Shown: one piece after another, positions 59,550-64,000 of the stretch | How the letters are laid out: each line of letters starts with the position of its first letter | Position numbering within the stretch: position 1 is the first letter of the stretch | Origin: Timema cristinae | Taxonomy: Eukaryota > Arthropoda > Insecta > Phasmatodea > Timematidae | Direction of reading: 5' to 3' | NCBI GenBank assembly: GCA_039000515.1 | Contig: JBCFYV010011135.1 | Location: 6,061,209 to 6,125,208 of the forward strand | DNA length: 64,000 nt | The notes under the pieces: generated by a model | What the model was told of the DNA's origin: nothing | The model's input: the letters and a program-made list of their open reading frames with translations, nothing else | The model's database searches: none | Translations under genes and position numbers: made by a program

Positions 59550-60085
59550 TGATGGCGGTTTGTAAGTGTCAGATGTTAACAAGCGGGATTTTTTACACAT
59601 AAGTTAAATTATCAAACACAAAGCAAACGATTAATGAAATATGATCCTACCTTTGCGAATGACCACTGATAATATCTGGAGTGATGATGATAGTTGGGGC
59701 GCGCCAATCTTGTTTCTTGAGAACCTATTAATTATTGCACATGAAAGAGTTTCATGGATGTGTGTTCCGAGGCTAAAAGATACTTTGATCACAGTTTTAC
59801 CCGCTATGGTAAGAAAAGCGCGGTGCGAGCGAGCCATTAGAGAAGAAGGGCGGGAACTGGATCAAATAACAAGACAGCAGTGTGGTGCTGACACCTAGTG
59901 ATAATTGCTATTTTGGGTTGTCTGAAATACATTTTTTGTCGAGAGAATTGTGAAGCTAACAAGTTGGCAAGATTGGCATGGCTAGTCTTATACAATGTTC
60001 TTGTGATGATTTCCTAGTAGAATAAAGTGAACCATTCCTGGAGATACTCGTGTGTTGTTAATGTCTTGTTTTACAAATGGTTCAT
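59550..60085 (+). mobile_element. Probable 5' LTR of a Ty3/gypsy element
   Basis: The right end, 'cgtgtgttgttaatgtcttg' followed by 'ttttacaaatggttcataaa', precedes gag by about 150 bases, where an LTR end and primer-binding region are expected. 'tagaataaagtgaaccattc' (60017 on) contains a possible polyadenylation signal, aataaa. The left boundary is a guess ('tgtaagtgtcagatgttaac', near 59560) and no second LTR is in the window because the element is cut at 61950. The two frames crossing it (59631-59837 minus, 59641-59898 plus) are not convincing genes. Confidence 0.45.
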
Positions 60086-60216
60086 AAACTGATTACCATA
60101 CATACATAGCAATGGCAACGATGAACCTACGTTATGAAACCAATACGTCTTGAAGTTAAATTACAATGTGTATTTAAAATTATATTTGCGCCAGTCACGC
60201 CCATTTAAATTTAAAA

Positions 60217-61110
60217 TGACGGATAACGGTATAGGTATTACAAGAATAAATTCCGTCAGTCTTGTTCCTCGTTACGAGCCACAAGTGGAACCTTTTGAAA
60301 ACAACTTAGAATGGTTAACGGCATTTTTCAAAGTAAATAAAACTTAAGAATGTGGAAATTTCTCTACCTTTATAGTGTTAATAGGGGAAGAACTGTATAC
60401 AATAATAAAAACAGCTTGTTACCTTTTGATCCTCTTCAAAAGTCATACGTAGAATTGGTTAGTGTGTTGATTGAACATTTTTCACTTACAAAGTTAATTT
60501 CAGCAGAGTGCTTAAAGTTTAATCACAGGCGCCAACATGTTGGTGAGCCCATTTCCGATTTTATTATGTTAATCAAACAATTGGCGTCAAGTTGTGACTT
60601 TGGAACATTTTTGGACCAAGCGCTTAGGGATAAGTTAATCGCTGGCATTTCTGAGGAAGCCTTAGTCGAGAGATTATTGGCTGAACCGTCAACATTCTGT
60701 TTTTAAAATTCGTGCCAAATATTTTGAGGTTGTTTCTGCTCAGTTTAAATTAATGATGCAAACGTCAAGTGCGATTGGTGACTTAAATCAGGTGGGAGGT
60801 GAAAACGTTAAAAATCGTTAAGAAAGTTCTTACAAAAAGATACCCAGGAGTAATCAAGGTGCCTTTGGAAACCGCTCTAATAGCCAGTCTAGCCTGCATG
60901 ATTACAATGCTACAACTACATCCTACACACATAAGTGTTAATATTGTGGTTGTTCTAACCATAATCAAAGAGAGTCTATCGTAAATCTTAATCGTTGTAT
61001 TTGTTCCAACTGTAATGGTCAAGGCCATATTGCTAAAATGTGTCATCTTAACCAAGTGAATATTGATGATTACAGGACAAGAGTTAGTTGTTTAGAGACT
61101 GTTGGACAAT
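60217..61110 (+). pseudogene. Gypsy gag remnant with zinc knuckles
   Basis: MTDNGIGITRINSV starts at 60217 and VEPFENNLEWLTAFF follows. The next frame (60350-60706) carries YVELVSVLIEHFSLTKLISA, then FNHRRQHVGEPISDFIMLI and LRDKLIAGISEEALVERLL, the standard capsid-like core of Ty3/gypsy Gag. Then come a zinc knuckle, C-SN-C-NGQG-H-IAKM-C (about 60995-61040), fully preserved, and an upstream knuckle in which a stop follows the first Cys and the last Cys is Ser (about 60930-60975). Frameshifts at about 60345 and 60700 and in-frame stops make it non-functional. Confidence 0.85.
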
Positions 61111-61119
61111 GTGAAGCAA

Positions 61120-61950
61120 CAAGTTAGTATGATTATACTTGTACATTCTAAGGAGATAAAATTTGAAATAGACTGTGGTGTTCGGTTTTTATATTACCTT
61201 GGAGACTATACACAAAATATTTTTTCGTAATGTGCCTATAGAGAAATGTATGATTGGGTTAAAATCTGCGAATGGGGAGTTTATTACAATTAGAGGTCAG
61301 CTATATGTTTCTGTATTTTTCAATAATTTTGCGTATAGCTAACGTTTAATTGTCAAAGATAATTCAATATCTAAGACCTTGTTAGGGCGAGATTAGTTGT
61401 GCTAGCTTAACCCTAATTGGAGAGATGAGCTTTTACCTAAAGTATAAAGTGTTAAGAATCTGAAGAGGTACACCGAAAATAATAATTATGTATAGCAGGA
61501 AATTAAGCATTTTTTTCCCGAAGTGCTACCTGATAATAATGGGCTGCCTATAAAACATTTTTCTGTAGATATTCACCTAAAGGATAACTTCATTCTGATG
61601 TTTCATAGAGATTACACTGTACCCTATTTGTTGCGTAAGCCTGTGGAAGAGGAATTATGTAGTTTGGAGAATAAGGGTATTATAAAACAGGTTCGTCTTT
61701 CTGATTAGGCTAGTCCCATAGTAATAGTTCCACGAAAGAATGGTTCCTTGTGTTTGTGTGTGGACTTAATACTACTGAAAACCCAGCTGTTAAGGTGGAC
61801 CACTACCCCTTACCCTTAATTTAAGACGTGTTCAACCCCTTACCAAATTGCAAGGTGTTTTGTATATTTGATTTAAGTAACGCATATTTGCAACTGTCTG
61901 TAAACGAAGCCAGTAAACCGATTACGATTAATACGCATATGGGCCTCTAT
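61120..61950 (+). pseudogene. Gypsy protease and reverse-transcriptase remnant, truncated
   Basis: The retropepsin-like start reads EIKFEIDCG (about 61147-61175), where the catalytic motif is normally D-T/S-G. The RT domain begins near 61523 with LPDNNGLPIKHFSVDIHLKD, then YLLRKPVEEELCSLENKGII, SPIVIVPRKNGSLCL (about 61710-61755), VFCIFDLSNAYLQLS-type codons (about 61855-61900) and NTHMGLYG (about 61930-61950). It stops before the YxDD active site, RNase H and integrase. Several stops and frameshifts are present. The break at about 61950 falls directly onto the GC-rich leader of the MADF exon. Confidence 0.85.
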
Positions 61951-62161
61951 GGGTGCGGCCGCAGTGCAAGTTGTTTATCTGGAGGGTAGTGGGTGGTGAG
62001 TCGCCAAGCAACCCACCAGCCACGTTTCCATCACAGGCAGCAAGACGGCACCGGCCGCACTGGGTCCTCCAACTCACCCAACCAGCCTAGTAAGTCGCCA
62101 GGCCAGTAGCGAGGGAATCAGTTGTGTTGGATAATTTCACCTAGCCACCACGCGTTAAGTC
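61951..62161 (+). promoter_or_regulatory. GC/CpG-rich leader of the MADF exon
   Basis: Composition jumps from AT-rich gypsy sequence to about 58% GC with many CpGs ('gtgcggccgcagtgcaag', 'cggcaccggccgcactggg'). The blocks 'gtgcggccg' and 'cggccgcac' are inverted copies about 90 bases apart. It is interpreted as promoter and 5' untranslated sequence of the following exon. An alternative is the end of another mobile element that carries the MADF gene. Confidence 0.4.
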
Positions 62162-62295
62162 ATGGAGGAGCTGCTGATCTCAGCAGTTTACAAGCGGAAA
62201 GCGATAACTTATGGGACCCGGCAGATGAATTGAGGAAAAATTCTAAAATTCCAAAAGCTTTGTGGGCAGAAGTTGCCAAGGAAGTTGGCGTTAAT
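62162..62295 (+). pseudogene. MADF-domain exon with apparent frameshift
   Basis: The ATG at 62162 opens MEELLISAVYKRKAI. The other phase continues NLWDPADELRKNSKIPKALW and then AEVAKEVGVNG up to 62295. Together they match the N-terminal half of the MADF DNA-binding domain (LI.AV..RP.LWDP.DE.YK...K...LW.EIAKE.GV). The exon is followed at once by 'ggtaagtgaaatt', a consensus splice donor. The phase change between the two halves needs a one- or two-base indel near 62205, so either this is a pseudogene copy or the assembly has an error. MADF proteins are transcription regulators and also occur as the second protein of PIF/Harbinger elements. The rest of the gene is not recognisable in the remaining 1.7 kb. 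Confidence 0.55.
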
Positions 62296-63189
62296 GGTAA
62301 GTGAAATTTTGTGTTTATTGACTCATTATTTTAATATAAAATATGGTTTTATGTATAAGTTTTGTAGGCCTTACTTAGATATATTTTTCTGTATTCAGTA
62401 GAGAATCCTATTATAGAGATCTTTACCACATTAGGCGAAAGAAGTGAATGATATGCAAAGTGCGAAAAAAGTATGCGTGTGTTTATCTATGGTGTCCTCC
62501 ATAAAACAAGTAACGCTTTTATCTTACCTTTTTAGCCCCCCCCCCCCCCCCCAGTGTAACACCATGTAGAATTTAGCCTAGAATCCCCCCCCCCCCGTCT
62601 TACCTAACATTTCTCACCAAGAATGAATGTCACTATTTCATAGGGAAGTTTTGTGATACTAAAGGAGGAATTCAGAATTAATACTTCTTAAAATCAATTT
62701 TAAATCGTGATCATAAATTATTTCAGAGAGTATAATTTTTTTATGGATAGCTACACATACAAACAGATAAGACAGACACGTACATATATAAAAACGTTGA
62801 GTTCAAATTCCTCAGGTTCATGAGAAAAAACCTCTGCTATATTTATGATATGGATGCCAGGTTTGCGATCTGAGTAAGAGCAAGACGCCGAGGCACTACT
62901 AGGTTGTGACTATGATGGCCCTTTTCTATAGTAGCGCTACATGATGATGTTAAATTAAAGTGCCTACATCAAATACTTGACGCTGGGGGAAAACAGCTTT
63001 CTTAATATTGTGCACGTTTTATGATAGTCATATTATCATCAGATAGAGAACTATTTAAATAATTCTTGGTATACAACTTTTCTAAATTATTATTGGATTA
63101 ATAATCTACAACTTTACTTTAATTAACTTATCAATACCTAGACTTATGTTTCATTCCAACATCGATCCTGGATCCTAGCTTCATTCTCG
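62296..63189. other. Unassigned sequence with two poly-C runs
   Basis: C-runs of about 17 and 12 bases at about 62536-62552 and 62585-62596 bracket 'agtgtaacaccatgtagaat'. If the MADF exon is real this would be its first intron. No second exon was recognised. Confidence 0.45.
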
Positions 63190-63350
63190 AAACAGACTAG
63201 ATGGCCAATGAAGCAGAAATCAGGGTTCGAATAGCTGTTGGGTGTACTTAAAGTGTCTTTAAATAAATGGTTTTATAATCTCTTTCCGCGTTAATGAGGG
63301 CAGAATACCTCTAGAATTCTATTTTCCTCATTTCTATTCCATTAGATAAA
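63190..63350 (+). mobile_element. SINE family 1, diverged
   Basis: Head 'gactagatggccaatgaagc', box B 'tcagggttcgaatagctgtt', core 'atggttttataatctctttc'. The tail is weak. Confidence 0.6.
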
Positions 63351-63389
63351 TATAATAAAAAATAATTAGAATAACTACAATTTTACTAT

Positions 63390-63582
63390 ACCACCCTACA
63401 CAATGTGTACTAAAAAGGTAGAATTTTAAAGAAAATTTACCAGCATTTGCATAGAGGGTGAGTGGGAAATCATTTAGGAAAAGCAACCCTCAGTAGACCT
63501 GACTGGTATTCGAACCCCATCACCCCAACATCGGCCGTCTGATTTACTGAGAGAATGACAATTTAGCCAATGCAGCCACCAT
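63390..63582 (-). mobile_element. SINE family 1, reverse orientation
   Basis: Core 'taccagcatttgcatagagg', then 'tcagtagacctgactggtat', 'tcgaaccccatcaccccaac' (box B reversed) and head 'gccaatgcagccaccatatg'. It lies about 40 bases from a copy in the opposite orientation at 63190-63350, forming an inverted SINE pair. Confidence 0.75.
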
Positions 63583-63665
63583 ATGGTCTGTATAATAGTT
63601 GCATTTATATACATACACATTAGATTTATCAGAAGGGAAAAGGTATAGTTTTTAAATACACCTAC

Positions 63666-63835
63666 CTTTTGTGAATGGTTAATTAAATTTGAAGCTTTAA
63701 TTTTCATAAAATGTTGCTGGTAAGAAGAAATAACACTATTGATTAACTCCTCGAACTTGCCTTGAGATAAATTCTGTACTTTTGCTTCTTTCCATTTCAC
63801 TACAACATCTTTTTCAGACTCTTCCACTATTTTTT
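63666..63835 (-). CDS. Unidentified internal exon, partial gene
   Basis: The minus strand encodes a clean hydrophilic stretch, IVEESEKDVVVKWKEAKVQN, then LSQGKFEELINSVISSYQQH and FMKIKASNLINHSQK, ending exactly at 'aag|gtaggt', a consensus splice donor (GT at 63665-63664). On the 5' side 'gacatccag' could be an acceptor (AG at 63837-63836), but the polypyrimidine tract is weak. Composition and amino acids look like real coding sequence, unlike other frames of this size here. It may be a helical or coiled-coil segment. I do not recognise the family. The neighbouring exons would lie in the downstream SINE-rich DNA (left) or outside the window (right). Confidence 0.4.
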
Positions 63836-64000
63836 CTGGATGTCACTTTTTATACCAAAGCAATGAACAAGTCTCCTCTTTCTGAAGAATTTTTTTTTTT
63901 TTTATGTACAAACACAAGTGATTATTCATGGCCTATGTAAAAGAATGTGCAATAGGTATTTAAATTATACTCAAACTCAATTATGCTTATAAATTAAGAC
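63836..64000. other. AT-rich DNA, nothing recognised
   Basis: A poly-T run of 14 at about 63890-63903. If the exon at 63666-63835 is real this is intron. Confidence 0.5.

Noticed and set aside
59641..59898. 85-residue plus-strand frame as a host gene
   Set aside because: It lies in the probable LTR, overlaps an equally long frame on the other strand, and has no motif.

Overview
This is a 64 kb window of AT-rich eukaryotic, almost certainly insect, nuclear DNA. It holds no intact protein-coding gene that I can support. The long frames are short, broken or made of repeats. What can be recognised is nearly all transposable-element debris and tandem repeats: many tRNA-derived SINEs, LINE 3' ends, a decayed Helitron with an OTU protease domain, a decayed Ty3/gypsy element, two inverted-repeat DNA elements, a 77-bp minisatellite and a 3.4-kb satellite of 18-bp units. 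The peptide read from the antisense strand of the commonest SINE ([14 protein letters not shown] followed by [11 protein letters not shown]) is one I remember from many gene predictions of Timema stick insects. That is recollection, not a search, so Timema or a near relative is a moderate-confidence guess.

Layout. 1-1785 is featureless. 1786-3592 is the 77-bp minisatellite with a duplicated flank. 3.6-15.6 kb carries SINEs, an 800-bp Harbinger-like MITE (7411-8210), a LINE 3' end split by a SINE (8300-8890) and two GC-rich unclassified blocks. 16.6-16.8 kb has a small coding remnant. 18.9-21.2 kb is the Helitron remnant on the minus strand. 22.0-22.7 kb is a modular repeat ending in a (TA)n(GATA)n tract. 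23-51.5 kb is a SINE/LINE graveyard with a 182-bp fold-back element at 33.1 kb, a small CpG-rich patch at 41.8 kb and a run of three SINEs at 48.2-48.9 kb. 52.1-55.8 kb is a SINE whose middle has been replaced by the 18-bp satellite. 56.0-56.5 kb is another LINE end. About 59.5-61.95 kb is a gypsy LTR with gag, protease and partial reverse transcriptase, all frameshifted.

The best candidates for host coding sequence lie at the right edge. One is a MADF-domain first exon behind a GC/CpG-rich leader (61.95-62.29 kb, plus strand, with a splice donor but one apparent frameshift). The other is an unidentified exon on the minus strand (63.67-63.84 kb) with a consensus donor. No genes can be seen working together. 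The biology is nested mobile-element insertion and tandem-repeat birth. The two most informative structures are the satellite born inside a SINE and the 46-bp tandem unit shared by separate LINE 3'-end copies.
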